DNA of 64,000 nucleotides from assembly GCA_033807775.1 (NCBI GenBank), contig CM066321.1, forward strand, positions 44,616,850 to 44,680,849. Direction: 5' to 3'. Below, piece by piece: positions 20,991 to 32,255 of the stretch (position 1 is its first letter; every line of letters begins with the position of its first letter). The position numbers and the translations under genes are program-made. Under the pieces are notes generated by a model. The model saw only the letters and a list, made by a program, of their open reading frames with translations, searched no databases and had not been told where the DNA came from. Source of the DNA: Saussurea involucrata (taxonomy: Eukaryota > Streptophyta > Magnoliopsida > Asterales > Asteraceae).

Positions 20991-21149
20991 TGACGTCATT
21001 GCAACGGATAAACCCAGACACGTTCTTCTTTCTGACACACATTTACACGTTTCGTTTACTTACCAATCAAATGCAAACACGTGTCTGTGTCATGATGAAA
21101 ATCTTTTCCCGCTCAAGATTTTCTCTTTCTAAAATCTCTCTATATAAAC
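20991..21149 (+). promoter_or_regulatory. Internal promoter upstream of ORF3 (element B)
   Basis: Between pol and ORF3 lie TGACGTCA (20991-20998, palindromic bZIP site), CCAAT (21063-21067), CACGTG (21078-21083) and TATATAAAC (21141-21149). This is a textbook plant pol II promoter layout, more than 500 bases before the ORF3 ATG. The CCAAT-to-G-box distance equals that in the LTR. Activity is inferred. Confidence 0.55.
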
Positions 21150-21271
21150 AAATTCTTCGTTTATATTTTTTCCCTTACGCGAACTTCTCCTTCAAGCAAA
21201 GAAAGAATTCACTGTTGCATTTGGCTCTCGATTTTTCAAGAACAATTGTTCATCTTCTTCAAACATCAAAG

Positions 21272-21669
21272 GTTAATATGTTCTTATTATTTACCAAATG
21301 CAAATAACTTGTTTCTGATCTTCTCATTGTTTTAACAAGATCAAACAAAAGAACTTCTTAAAAATAAAAGCATTTTCTTTCATGGTTTTATGAACACAAC
21401 CATTTCATGGTTGTTCTTCAAGTTTAAATGCAAAAATCTTAAACTTGTTCTTCACACATTCGTTTTTCCAGAATCCCTATCTTCAAAGGAAACTGGAAAA
21501 CAAGATTTTTATTGGGTTTGAAATTTCATTTTTTTAAAACAAAAACCCTACTCTTCATTAAGACATTTTATCTGAATGAAATGGACAAAATTCGAACCAT
21601 CCTATTGGAAAATCTTTCCACATTAAGATTATTCTTATTTGTTAATCTTTGGTTGAACTGATAATACAG
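21272..21669 (+). other. Probable 5'-UTR intron of ORF3 (element B), 398 bp
   Basis: A CT-rich leader (about 21172-21271) ends in ATCAAAG|GTTAAT. The T-rich interval ends in GATAATACAG, 3 bases before the ORF3 ATG. Element A keeps the same 3' end. The donor is only a moderate match, so the exact start is uncertain. Confidence 0.45.
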
Positions 21670-21672
21670 AAA

Positions 21673-24600
21673 ATGGCATCTTCTGACATTCCCAAGAACA
21701 CCATCGCTGAAAACACTTCTACTGATGACACCGCTGAGGAAGTGGACATCTTCAAGGCTCCTCAAGTCAAGTTTGCCCTTGACAAACTGGATTGGACTAA
21801 GGTGAACAACCTCTATGCGCTTCTCGAGTTTCCTCCTCGAAAACAAGTCACACATCTAGCTGATGCTGTGAACTTCCTAAAGAATTGCTGCATCTCCACA
21901 GCCCTGACTATAACACCTCCTGCACATCAGCTTTTGCTCTCACAATTCTGGTACTCAGCCAGACACTCTCAGCTACCCTCAGCCAAAGACCCCTCCAAAA
22001 CAATCGATTGCATCCTCTGCGATATCGAATATGGCACCATGAAGATTACCCCTGCCATAATTCGCAAAGCTCTCAGCCTTCCCATCGCCACCAAGGAAAA
22101 ACCCTTTGTTCCCCTCCCTGACCCCAAGAAAAATTCAGACGGGAAAGCCATCATTGCATTTTTCGATGCAATGAGCTATGTATGGGAAATCGGCAGAGAC
22201 ATGAAGCCCGAGAAGAAGCTGACGATTATCAAGAAATCGAAAATGCCCAGCGAGATGAATTTCATCTTCGCCCATTTGATCAGCTGCATGACTGCCAAGA
22301 GCGGCTCCTCTGACCAAGCCGCTAAGCCTCAGCAAGCAATGGGATATGCTTTGCTGAAAGGTCTCAACATAGACTGGGCATCGATTATCTATGATGACCT
22401 GGTTCTTAGAGTGGACACCGTCACTGACAGACCTCCATGGGTTCCATATCCTCGGTTCATCAGCGCTATTTTCCAAAGAGGCCTGAAAGACAGCTACCCA
22501 GAAGAGGGTGACCTGAAACTCTCTCAGGTCGGCCCTAAAATACTCGACTTCAAACCAATGGCGAATGAGGTACGTCTTTCTACACTCTTGAATCTTCTTA
22601 ACCCTACTACTTCTTGTACTTCTGCAGCTCCTTCAGCGGACAAACCCACCGCTGATACCCCAGTTGCTACCTACATTCCTCTTAAAAGGAAACATTCTGA
22701 CACCCAACTTGGTTCCAAAAGAACTAAGAAGACCAAGGAGCAACCCAAGCAATCTCCTGCTAAAAACTCCTCAGCTCCTCCTGTTGAGCTGAAGGAAAGT
22801 TCAGTGGTACGCTCTGCCACACCTGAAGAAGCCATCCCTTTAATCCCAACCTCAGCATCTCCAAACGTTGAGGTTACAAACTTGGAAACTACCCAACCTC
22901 CCTCAGTCTCTCAAAAGACTGATGAAGTGATTCTCAGTGATTCCAACGCTGAACTCGGTAACCAACCTCCTTTCTTACCCTTCGCTTCTCCCTCCACTCA
23001 TTTGGACACCACTCTAGTTATCACAGCTGCACCTGTCATTCCTACACAAGCTAAAGGAACGACGGAAGTAGGACCTGCAGAGCTGTCCATACGTTCACGT
23101 ACTCTCGCTGACGATATGGAACTTTACTCAGGAATCGGTGATTATGATGAATTCACCAATCCTCCTGCAGGTACTCACTAATCCCTATACAGTGTTACTA
23201 AACCCCAAACTTCTGAGCTTTCCTCTGTTCACAAGTTTTTATATGTTACATGTCCTAATTTGAGAGACATCAACACGTCTCTGAAGACAGTAAAGACAAC
23301 GCTGACTGTCTCACGTCTACTCTTTCCGGCAACTCTTCAACTGTAACAACCGCTGGAGAAAATCTCTTAAAACTTACAACCGAAGTCGGAAAGAATGCCT
23401 CCAAAGCTAACATGGAGAAGGTTGATCAATCACTGAGCAACTTTGCCAAAGTTCTCCCTGACATCTACACAGACTACCTCGACATCAAGAAATCTGTAGA
23501 CACCATGTCCAGCGAAGTCACAACGCTGAAGACATCGGTTGGCACACTCGAAGGTGATATGTCTGCTGTAAAGACTGATGTCAGTTCAGTAAAAACTGAT
23601 ATGAGTTCTGTGAAGACTGATGTCAACACGATCAAGAATGACATCTCTTTAATTCAGAACTTGTTGAAGCAGATTCTGACCAACACGACCGCCTCGGGCA
23701 CCTGCCCCTGCACCTCCATCTTTTACTACGGCGGATCGTGCTGAACTTGTGAAGATCAATCCTGGTATTTCTGACATGGAAAACAGATTATCAGCGATTG
23801 AAATGTATATAGGGATCCCTGGCCAAGAAGACAGGGAAACCACACGAGCTGTTGAATCTTCTCATTCCTCCCCCAGTCATCATGATAAAGAGGGGGAGAA
23901 GAGCGCTGAAGACCTCTCCAAGAGCGCTGAAGACCTCTCCAAAAGCGCTGAAGACCTTTCCCATGATGAATCTATCAGGGGAGAGAAGACTAAAGACCTC
24001 ACCTTCACTGAAGAGGGTGAGAAGACAATTGAAGCTGAAGCAGCCGCTGGACCTCAGGGAGATGAAAACCCTGAGGGAACCGAGAAGCTCGCCTCTGTAT
24101 ATGAGGGGGAGCAGCTCGAAGAAGAAGCTGAAGAAACTAAGTCTGAAGCTGAAGATGAAGAAGCCATCGATTTGTCTGATGCTGAACCATCCTCTTCTCC
24201 AAAGAATGATGATGAAGAAGATGACGATGATGATGATTCTTTTATCGTCAAGCCTGCTCAGAGAACTAAAGATCTTAAAGGGATTCTGATAAATTAACCT
24301 TCAGGGGAGCGGACAAAGACAAAGCCATCAGCATCTGAAGCTGACAAAGGCAAAGGAAAAGGTGTCGCTGAAGATGAAAATCTGATGATCTTGCTTAACA
24401 AGCCGGTTTGGCAGGTACATTAATCTTACACAACATCCCTCCTCTATACACTTTATCAGTTCTCTACCTCTGCAAACCTCTATACACATTCCCATTCTTT
24501 CCATCTCGGTTTTTATTTGTAAGATCGCCGCATTTCAGCTAGTCCTCTCCCCTGTTTGAGGATATCGCTGAAGTTCCTACAGCTGCGACTTCAACAACAA

Positions 24601-25787
24601 TCCCAGCTCTCAACGCTGAAGAAATAATCCCAGTCTTGGACTTGATCTCTGAGACTGATGAACCTGAAGAACAGACTCTCTCTCACAAAACAGACATTCC
24701 TTGGCTCCTCAAAAGCTAAGTGAAGAGGATCAAGAAAAGAGAGATGCAATGATCAAGAGACTCGAAGATCAGCGAACCATTCTGAAGCGTGTTCAACTTC
24801 CTTCCGTTCCTCCAAAGTTCAGAGTTTCCCAAAAGGAATACAAGGAACACCTCAGAGCTGAACGCTTAATCGCTGAAAGAAAGGAAGCTGAAGAAAAAGA
24901 TAGAGAATACGCCATCAAGCTTACTCAACGATCAATAAAAGACCCCAAGCTGAAAAAGAGTTCCCATTGATGTTCAACGTCAGCTATGGGATGATGCTCA
25001 AAAGATCGTTAGAGAAAAGACTAAGGTCTCTGACACGACCTTGGAATGGGCTAAACAAATGCTGACCTATCGATCTAGACCATCCAAAATCCTCAAAGCA
25101 AACATCAGAGGAAAACTGTACGCCGACATTCCTGTTGTTGAAGTGGATGTCTACAGAGATGACAAAACCAAGCAAACTTTCTATGTTGCTACCTTAGAAA
25201 AGTTTGGTCTCTCTGAATGGTTAGAAACAAAATTAGCCATTCAGGGATCGGGCTCAAAGTTCAAAAGCCATGTCGAGAAGATCTTAAACAAACAGATCGA
25301 CCTGCTTTCTTCTGCTGTGGATATTCCTCCTACTCTTCCTCAATAAAGAAAAGTCTCTTCTAAGAAAAAGAAAGTCTCTGATTCAGGTCCTCCTATATGG
25401 AATGAAACATGTATTGGTTTCTCTCGTGCTGAAGTTCTTGGCCCGGATGCTGATCTCTCAGCGCTTGACACCTCCCTACCACCTGGAGAAACTTTTATTC
25501 CTGGCACAATTGTAAGTGATCCATATGGTATATTCTTTCTAGACTACGATGGAAACCATCACTTTCAACGTATCTCTGAGCTCCACCTCGCACCCATCGA
25601 ACAACTCATAGATCACTTATACTGGTGTGAAGTCAGACGCGACATCAAAGCTAGACACCTGAAGCCCTTGATTTTTGAAGAAGCTCTGAAGAAAAAGAAT
25701 CAAGGAGTAGATGTCCCTGATTGGATGATTGCCACATCAATGACCCTTGATGAACAACTCATTAAGGAAGAACCTTTTGAAGGATAG
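21673..25787 (+). pseudogene. ORF3 of element B
   Basis: It starts at ATG 21673 and matches A throughout. The N-terminal domain is open to 23181. Basic clusters LKRKH and KRTKKTK occur near 22685-22740. The coiled-coil section after the probable intron 1 (23171-23251, acceptor lost) is frameshifted. The acidic region 23750-24297 includes three tandem copies of an 8-residue SAEDLSKS-like unit (23902-23960). Intron 2 is 24415-24542. Exon 3 begins at 24543 with frame breaks near 24700, 24965 and 25344, ending at TAG 25785-25787. A is the better-preserved copy. Confidence 0.8.
24415..24542 (+). other. Probable intron 2 of ORF3 (element B), 128 bp
   Basis: Donor GGCAG|GTACAT and the tandem acceptors ATTTCAG and CTAG match A's intron ends, while the middle differs greatly in sequence and length (128 against 152 bp). 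Confidence 0.65.
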
Positions 25788-26055
25788 GATCGCCTTGTAA
25801 TTCTTTCTATCCTTATCTGTCTACATCTTTTGTACTTGTAATTTTATTCGCTGTACTTGTAATTTTTCCACTTCCCTATGTAATCTTTACAGAGTTTAAA
25901 GAAAAATTTTAGCGAACGTACTTTACTCCATCAGTACAGAAAAGATCCCAGAAAACAGTAAAAGGGACAAATATTTTATGAGTTCTTTTTATCCTTATGT
26001 TTTCATTAAATAGCAATTTTCTCTGTTGCTATGTCATAATCAAATAGGGGGAGAT

Positions 26056-27027
26056 TGTTGATCCAAACCCTCAGTGATTTGATAATGACCCTCTCTTATA
26101 TACTTAGTGAAAATTGTAAGTAAACAATATGTATCAGAGTTTCACTATCGCTGATAAGTACTAAGATCTTCCAGTACCGCTGATAGGAACTCTCGCTCTT
26201 TAGATTAAACATTCAGCGAAACTGTTCACCATAATATTCTGAGTATGTTCAGTACTTATGGTGATCGCTGATAAGTTAGTTGTTTACTTATGATCCCTGA
26301 AGACAAGTTTCACGTCAACATAGGTTCTACGCTGAAGTCGAAGATCAAGCTCAAGAACCAGCGACAAGTCTCCTAATAAACTGATGTGGATCAGCGAAGA
26401 CTCAAATTTGTCCAATCAACGTGAAGTATCAAGTACAAGACTTTAGCTATCGCTGAATTCTATCATTCGCTGATATGAAATGATAGATCGCTGAATCATC
26501 GAAAAGCTGATCATGAAGTCTTCCGTACAAAGTACTTTTTGTCTCAACCACCCTTGCACGACTCCGTACGATATGTCAGAACAGAACCTCCTTATTGTCT
26601 GAATTCGTACAACAAACCTGATACTACACTGTTCAAACATGCGGCTACTTAGGTTGTCAACAAAGGTCAATGACAAGCAACCAATCAGCTGCTGCCACGT
26701 GTAAAGTGTATACTGCCATGCATTAAATGCATGCAGTATATAAGAAGATGAACTCACTTCATTTTGAAGTAACTTGCTAACTCTGGACAAGTTCATCTTT
26801 CTTATCTTGAGATAGGTTATTATTAGTAATTTCCTTCTCCTTCTTAGTGCAAGAAACTTAGTGTTCCAACTTGTTTAGATTTAGGATTTATCCTTAATCT
26901 TGTTTCCGCAACAAGCTGTAAATTGTTAATGATTTATCAATAAACAATTTAGAAAAGTAAAATCTGTGTGTTTGTATTCAACCCCCCCCCCCCTTCTACA
27001 AACTTGTATAACCCTTCGGGACCAACA
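26056..27027 (+). repeat. 3' LTR of element B (972 bp)
   Basis: It follows AAATAGGGGGAGAT and ends CCAACA. It is nearly identical to the 5' LTR. CACGTG is at 26696-26701 and TATATAAG at 26737-26744. A transcript from here would read into C's sequence. Confidence 0.92.
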
Positions 27028-27130
27028 TGTCTCCCTCCGCTCACCTTCCTCCTCTTGTCCTAGGACCCTCACGTCGCTCAGGTCTAAGTCCCTGGGGAGG
27101 TCCCTCCGGCACTGGCTGGACCATGGGAAA
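27028..27130 (-). pseudogene. ORF3 of element C, small upstream fragment
   Basis: On the minus strand this encodes PMVQP, EGP and GLRPERREGPR, matching D's ORF3 at about 7237-7317. It is the continuation of C's ORF3 on the far side of B. Upstream of about 27135 the match stops and the N-terminal domain is missing. Confidence 0.75.
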
Positions 27131-27435
27131 AATACTTTGCTCCCCCTTGACTGATGCATAGGCATATCCTTGCTCCCCCTCGGAACAGGAATGTGATTAC
27201 TTAGGAGACGTCGACAAAAAAAACTTTTAGACTTTTTAGAAAAAAAAAGACGCTCCCCCTCAAATGATGAACACTAAAAGTAGTGACCCCCCTCAAAATA
27301 TGCACGGAGTATGATGTTAAGTGCACTCGGGAATGACCACACATAAAAAAAACTTTTCTGCCAGGTAAAAAACGTGTGTGACACTCCCCCTCAGCAGTAG
27401 AATATCATACCTGACGGCTGGTCGTGCTCCCCCTG
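27131..27435 (-). repeat. Cluster of six purine-tract-like motifs (element C)
   Basis: On the minus strand GAGGGGGAGC-type tracts occur at 27139-27148, 27172-27181, 27252-27261, 27285-27294, 27383-27392 and 27426-27435. They fill the place where integrase, reverse transcriptase and the N-terminus of ORF3 should be. The sequence between them has no coding that I recognise. Confidence 0.7.
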
Positions 27436-27548
27436 AACACACGAACAGTCTCCGTCATATAGTGCCTTGTAGTCCGTGAGTAGCTCCCTCCTTTCGGTCA
27501 TGTGCATGGAGCATCCAGAGTGTAAGAACCACACATGACCGTCCTGCA
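27391..27548 (-). pseudogene. Protease stub of element C
   Basis: Minus-strand codons give GHVWFLHSGCSMHMT and RRELLTDY, the start of a Copia protease/GAG-pre-integrase unit as in E. The catalytic Asp is His (codon 27520-27522). The frame ends at a stop within 50 residues, and the rest of pol is missing. Confidence 0.8.
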
Positions 27549-27560
27549 AAACAAGATTAG
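27544..27560 (-). other. Conserved gag/pol junction (element C)
   Basis: Minus strand: CTAATCTT (27553-27560), then TGTTT, then TGCAG (27544-27548). The gag frame ends at the TAA inside the first motif, and the protease frame starts at CAG in phase +1. Confidence 0.5.
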
Positions 27561-30500
27561 CGGACCTTTGGTACCCAGATTTGCATGGGTCTGGGAGGGT
27601 TAGATTTGACACCTTTCGGAGGAACTTGCTTCGAAACATTTTGCCTCTTAGGTGTAGGTTTAACCTCAGTAGGAGGAACCCGCTTTGAAGTGGGTTTCCT
27701 ATCTTGCCTTGGTTTAACCTCTGATTGGGAACCCCGTGGAGTATAGTGTTTCGTTTTGTTTTTACGGGGTTTGTGTTTGGGTGTATGATTATACATATGA
27801 TATGACCCAAACCAATCATTATTATTTATGTCATCAAAGTCATTCCAACCATAACTAGAACAACACAAACGATCGTGCGATAATTGGATCAATTGTTGAA
27901 TGGAGTAAAATTTCATCGGAAAATTAACATCCCTTTTAACAAAATCAGTCCTATGATTCCAAGCACAATCGTTTTTGTTCATTCTAGGGTAAAAAACAGT
28001 GTTAAATGACTTCGACGCTTCTTTCTCAATAGATTCCCTAGCTGGCCTCTTTGGTTTATCTTGTTTAGGCTGGCCGGTTTTATCTGAACCCACATTGACA
28101 GCATGGTCAGTGACTTTTGAAGAAACAAGATTTTTGGTAGGCAATCGCTCGGCCTTTTGCCTCGGCTGTGATTGGTTTTGAGAAACAGGTTTAGATTTGG
28201 AAATATTAATCACAACTGGGGCCTTTGTATTAGAACATGCACCCTTTAGAAAGTTGATCGGTCGATTGACTACGGGTGATAGAAAATCAGTGTGGCTCGG
28301 AAGAGGTTTGTCGAAAGGGAACGACTCAAACTCTCCATCAGAATTACCTTCAGAGTTCATATATTCAGAAAAATCAACATCCAGAATAACAGGACTCGGA
28401 TCGGTCAAGGAAGGCGAGGAACATTTAGTGTCAGTGTGCTTTGGAGAATTTGGTGCGGAAGCTAGGAAAAAATCAGAGTTCAAATTCCTTAAAACACTCT
28501 CGTCTTGAGAATCTTTACCGTCTTGAGTAGTAGAAATATTGCTTATAAATGCTTTGCATGAAGACGTATCAGATGAACTTGAGGAAAGTTCGGGTGAAAT
28601 CCGCTTTTCAGATTGGAGTTGGTCAATCTGCTCTTGGAGCTGACCATTTCTCGTATACTCTTGCATCGCATCTGTTGCCAAGGCAGCCAGTTGTGATGTG
28701 AGTTTGGTGATTTCTCCCCGGAGGATTTCCTGTCCTTCATCAGACACAACTTCGGTTTTGACCGGTTGTAGATTCTCAAGTTTTTTCAATTAACGCTTGC
28801 TTTTCCATTTGAAAAACTGACCTTTCTTTCTCGAGTGACTCCTCCAAATCGACTATCTTTGCCTCCAAGATGAGAGGGGGAACATGGAGCTTGAACTCGT
28901 CCGTCTCAGTCTTGGTTGCGGTTGCTTGGACCTCATCCTTTTTGGAGGAATCGTTGGGCTTTGCAACCTTGTAGCCATCGAAGTAGTCATTTGAGAGATA
29001 CTTCTTGTTCTTTTGATAAGAATAATTTAAAGGTTCATAACAAAATGGAAATTGTATTCCTCGTTTGTGTGCTCGCTTATATTCCTCGGTTTCCTCTTCC
29101 TTTTCAGGTTCTAGAGGACCAGTCCATTTAATAGCATATTCCGGGTATTTCTTATCTAAACCAAGACACCCAAAGTCATACAAAGTAGGTGTTTGGTATA
29201 TACCCTTTTTCAAATAGTGTGGGTTATCGTATCTGATTCCCCATTCTTTGTTAAAGTACGTGAACTCTTTGGGTTTATTCATAAAGATGGTTTGATTGGT
29301 TTGACCTCTTTTGTGGAGTTTTGTTTCAAGATCGGTGATTTTATTAACAAACTCCTTGTGCTGAATTTGAAGAGCAGAACATTGATAAACAATATCTTCT
29401 TTCTCATTCAAACACTGAGCAAACTGAGACTGAAGATCAGATAATTTGGCCTGTAAGTCCTTAGGTGCTATTGAAAGATTTTTGCATTTGTCTTTTAAAT
29501 TAGCATTTTCAGACTTATATTTTTCTGTTATTCTCGTTTGAACATCTAGCTTTTAGGTTAAAGATCTAATCTCAAAATTTTGTTCTTTAGAGGTGGCCTT
29601 AAAGGAAACTGCCTGTTCGGTAAGAGATTGCATTTGATTCAAGAAATCTTGTTGGCTAGAATCACATACCTGACTTGTCGTTTCTTCATCGGCTGGAGAG
29701 TGATATCCCATGAAAGCATTGGCACCATCAGACTCACTTTCATCATCAGAACGACCCAACCAGTAGTCGTTTTCCACAAGTAGAGATTCTCCAGCTTCCT
29801 TCTGCTCAATCAGGGCGAGCTTAGCCTTGTAGTAATGAGAATTCTTTACCACATGCCTCTTACAATATTTAGCGAAGTGACCAAGCTTTCCGTAGTTGTA
29901 ACAGGTCACTGGTTAATATTTCTTCTTACTTTCTACTTTCTCCGTCTTCTCCTTCTTCTCTGACTTATCTTGCTCATCTGCTTTCTTCTTTCCCTTATAC
30001 TTGTCCTGATGATCATGGCGCTTGTTAGAGGAGTTAGAGTAGCGCTGATTATTGGACGAAGGCTTCTTATAGAACTTCTGTTGTTGGAAAGACTTAGTGA
30101 GCAGAGCAATCGCTTTCTTGAAGTCAAATACTTCATCATTAGAATCACTGTCTTCCTTTTCTTCAGATTCGGAAGAGCTTTGCTTTTGAGCACGTTTGGA
30201 GTGACGGCCCGAAGATTTCCCTTTCTTGGAGGACATGAGTGCAATGGGATCAGCAGTTGGCTTTGATGCAGTCTTCTTCTCCCTCAAGAGTTCATTCACT
30301 TCATCTTCGTCTTGAAGAAGCGTCTCATAAAGTTCATTGATGCCAATGTTCTCTATCAAGTTGTTGTGCTTGACATGAGAAGCAAACACCTTCCATTCTG
30401 GCAGCAGGTTGTTGAGAAACTTTAGCGCGTTTTTCATGTTGGAGCGAGTGATCTTATTATTGTTCAGTTCATTAAGAAGTAAGCAAAAACGTTCATAGGC

Positions 30501-30955
30501 CTGGGTGAGAGACTCGCCAGTGCGCTGCTTGAAACCATCGAACTTGGTTATTGCGCTGTTTATTTTCAGTTGATTTCCAACATCGCTCCCACGCATCATT
30601 CTGGCCACTTGATCCCACATGCCCTTTGTTGTGTCTTTATAACTATCGATAGCAGTGTAGATCGTGTTGGGGAGGGCTTCAAAGGATATCTCTTTGCATG
30701 CTTTTCTCCTTCAATCATGCCTCTTTCTTCTTCTGTCATTTCGGACAACGACTTTTTCTCACGACGAGCTACAGCAGTTGCAGTTGCTTGTATCTCCTTC
30801 ATGGGTTCTGGAATAGGCCCATTGTCTAACGCTCGCAGAATGTACTCGAAGTTGTCCTTGATTTTAAACCTTTCGCGCCACTGGCTGTACTCACCTTGAT
30901 AGAGGCAAGGTGGTTTGGTGTCGGTACCGATTGCTAGAGCGTCGCGAGAAGACAT
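27557..30955 (-). pseudogene. gag: gag of element C (long, coiled-coil type)
   Basis: The start MSSRDALAIG at 30955 matches E. The core Gag helix region is frameshifted near 30610. A Lys/Ser-rich stretch leads to the zinc knuckle CYNYGKLGHFAKYC, in which the second Cys is Tyr (29892-29894; E keeps Cys). Long heptad-rich coiled coils, an FNKEWGIRYDNP segment and a Ser/Lys-rich tail follow to WVPKVR and the TAA at 27557-27559. Stops also fall near 29910, 29550 and 28785. The Gag is unusually long for Copia, over 1,000 codons. Confidence 0.8.
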
Positions 30956-31079
30956 CTTTGGTTGCAACGGAGTGATCGTCAGACGAATTGATTGATTCAA
31001 AGTGTAAACCTAACGCAAGGCACTATGAGTGGGATCCTAACGCAGGTTCTACGACATATTTGAACTAGGAACTGGTAAG

Positions 31080-31640
31080 ATTTCAACAACCTGATCTCAC
31101 TGGATAGGAATCCGGATGAGATATCTGATCTGGAAGTGTCCGGATCAGAATTAAGTGAAAGCAGTTCAAATCAAACAGAAGTATCCGGATAAATAGAAGA
31201 ATCCGGACAACTTAAGGTTTCCGGATAACAAATGTTATCGGATGGCAGAAGTGTCCGATTAAAACAAATGAATATCGGATAGAAAAGGAAAACACAGAAC
31301 TTACCGGGTAAGTGAAGTATCCGGACAATGAACTTCCCGAATGAGATACTTTCCGGATAATAAACACTTACCGAATAAAATGGTTACCGGATGATATGTA
31401 CCGGAAACTTTGAGTTTCCGGACCAGATATACCCGGAGAGATTAAGAGAAATATGACTTACCCAGAAAGCTTGACTTACCCGGAAAGCTTGACTTACCAG
31501 GAAAATTTACCCGGAGAGATGGACGTACCCGGAAATAATATGCAATTATCCGGAAACTTAGGAGTTATCCGGAAACCGCGGCTGATATGTCCGGTAACTG
31601 CGACTGCTGTGTCCGGAAACTGCGGCTGTGGGTTTCCAAT
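31080..31640 (-). repeat. TCCGG-core array in the leader of element C
   Basis: About nineteen CCGG words in 560 bp between the primer-binding site and gag. On the sense (minus) strand five GGTAAGT words occur, at about 31299, 31366, 31456, 31474 and 31492. The array equals that in E's leader. Flanking 31641-32014 is AT-rich and non-coding. Confidence 0.75.
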
Positions 31641-32014
31641 CGATTGGGAATCGACTAGGGTTGCTCAAAAATTTTCCTGAAAGATTAGAAACACTACCAA
31701 ACACAAAAATAACACTACCCAAATCGATTTTGAAGCAAAAAGAACACGTTTTGATGGTAAAAATTCGATTTTTAGTGAAGAACACAACAAAAACTTTTGA
31801 CTTTTAATTTGCTTAGAAACCACTCAAACGATCGAATTAGGTTATGAAAATTTGCAGAATCACTCAAAGCAATAATACTAACAATACCCAATAAACGAAA
31901 TCGATCAATTTTGCCAGAATCAAAAACTTGATATGCAATCAAGAACACAGGCGTGAAAAACTATAAAACTTACCATAATTCAATGGGAGCACTTTGAATC
32001 AATTGTGTCCGTCT

Positions 32015-32026
32015 GCTCTGATACAA
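32015..32026 (-). other. Primer-binding site of element C
   Basis: Minus strand TTGTATCAGAGC, one change from the initiator-Met tRNA complement, two bases from the LTR. Confidence 0.8.
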
Positions 32027-32028
32027 AT

Positions 32029-32255
32029 TGTGAGTTCCAGATCCGTGCAACGAACAATGAAATCAATTGAGAGAGAATTACAATATGAGAGTAGGAAAGC
32101 AAAATGAACAACTAGCCTATTTTCTAAGGCTAAAGCACATTATATATAACGGGCGCGTGGTTAACAAGCCCACGGCCCGTTCACTAACTAAGCTCAAAAT
32201 AAGGAATTGCAATACTGACCCTTGAACTTTAATACAACAAATATTGACCCTAACA
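32029..32255 (-). repeat. 5' LTR of element C (227 bp)
   Basis: Same ends as the 3' LTR but about 55 bp shorter, with the deletion closed at a single TCAAT. A TATATATAA box lies on the minus strand near 32145-32155. Confidence 0.9.

Larger units (their letters stand above)
13964..27027 (+). mobile_element. Element B: near-complete SIRE-type Copia with ORF3
   Basis: A 13-kb element with two LTRs of 982 and 972 bp, a primer-binding site, gag, pol, an internal promoter, ORF3 and a purine tract. Flanks are AGTCT (13959-13963) and TGTCT (27028-27032), a duplication with one mismatch. Both flanks are ORF3 of element C on the minus strand. I count nine substitutions between the LTRs, mostly transitions, about 0.9 percent, so it is the youngest insertion that can be dated here. 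Confidence 0.9.
11239..32255 (-). mobile_element. Element C: Copia of the C/D/E group, interrupted by B
   Basis: Both LTRs are present (11239-11520 and 32029-32255), with perfect GAAAG duplications at 11234-11238 and 32256-32260. Order on the minus strand: 5' LTR, primer-binding site, TCCGG leader, gag, a protease stub, a stretch of purine tracts, ORF3, 3' LTR. Integrase, reverse transcriptase and RNase H are absent, so it depends on other elements. B is inserted in its ORF3. Without B the element is about 8 kb. Confidence 0.9.

Noticed and set aside
20924..21307. A 127-codon frame between pol and ORF3 of B.
   Set aside because: It crosses the promoter-like motifs and 5' leader, is not seen in A (outside the window) and has no recognisable domain.
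27139..27435. Six G-rich tracts as a G-quadruplex cluster.
   Set aside because: Each tract has one G run and the distances between them are 30-100 bases, too long for a stable quadruplex; match to the purine tract is better.
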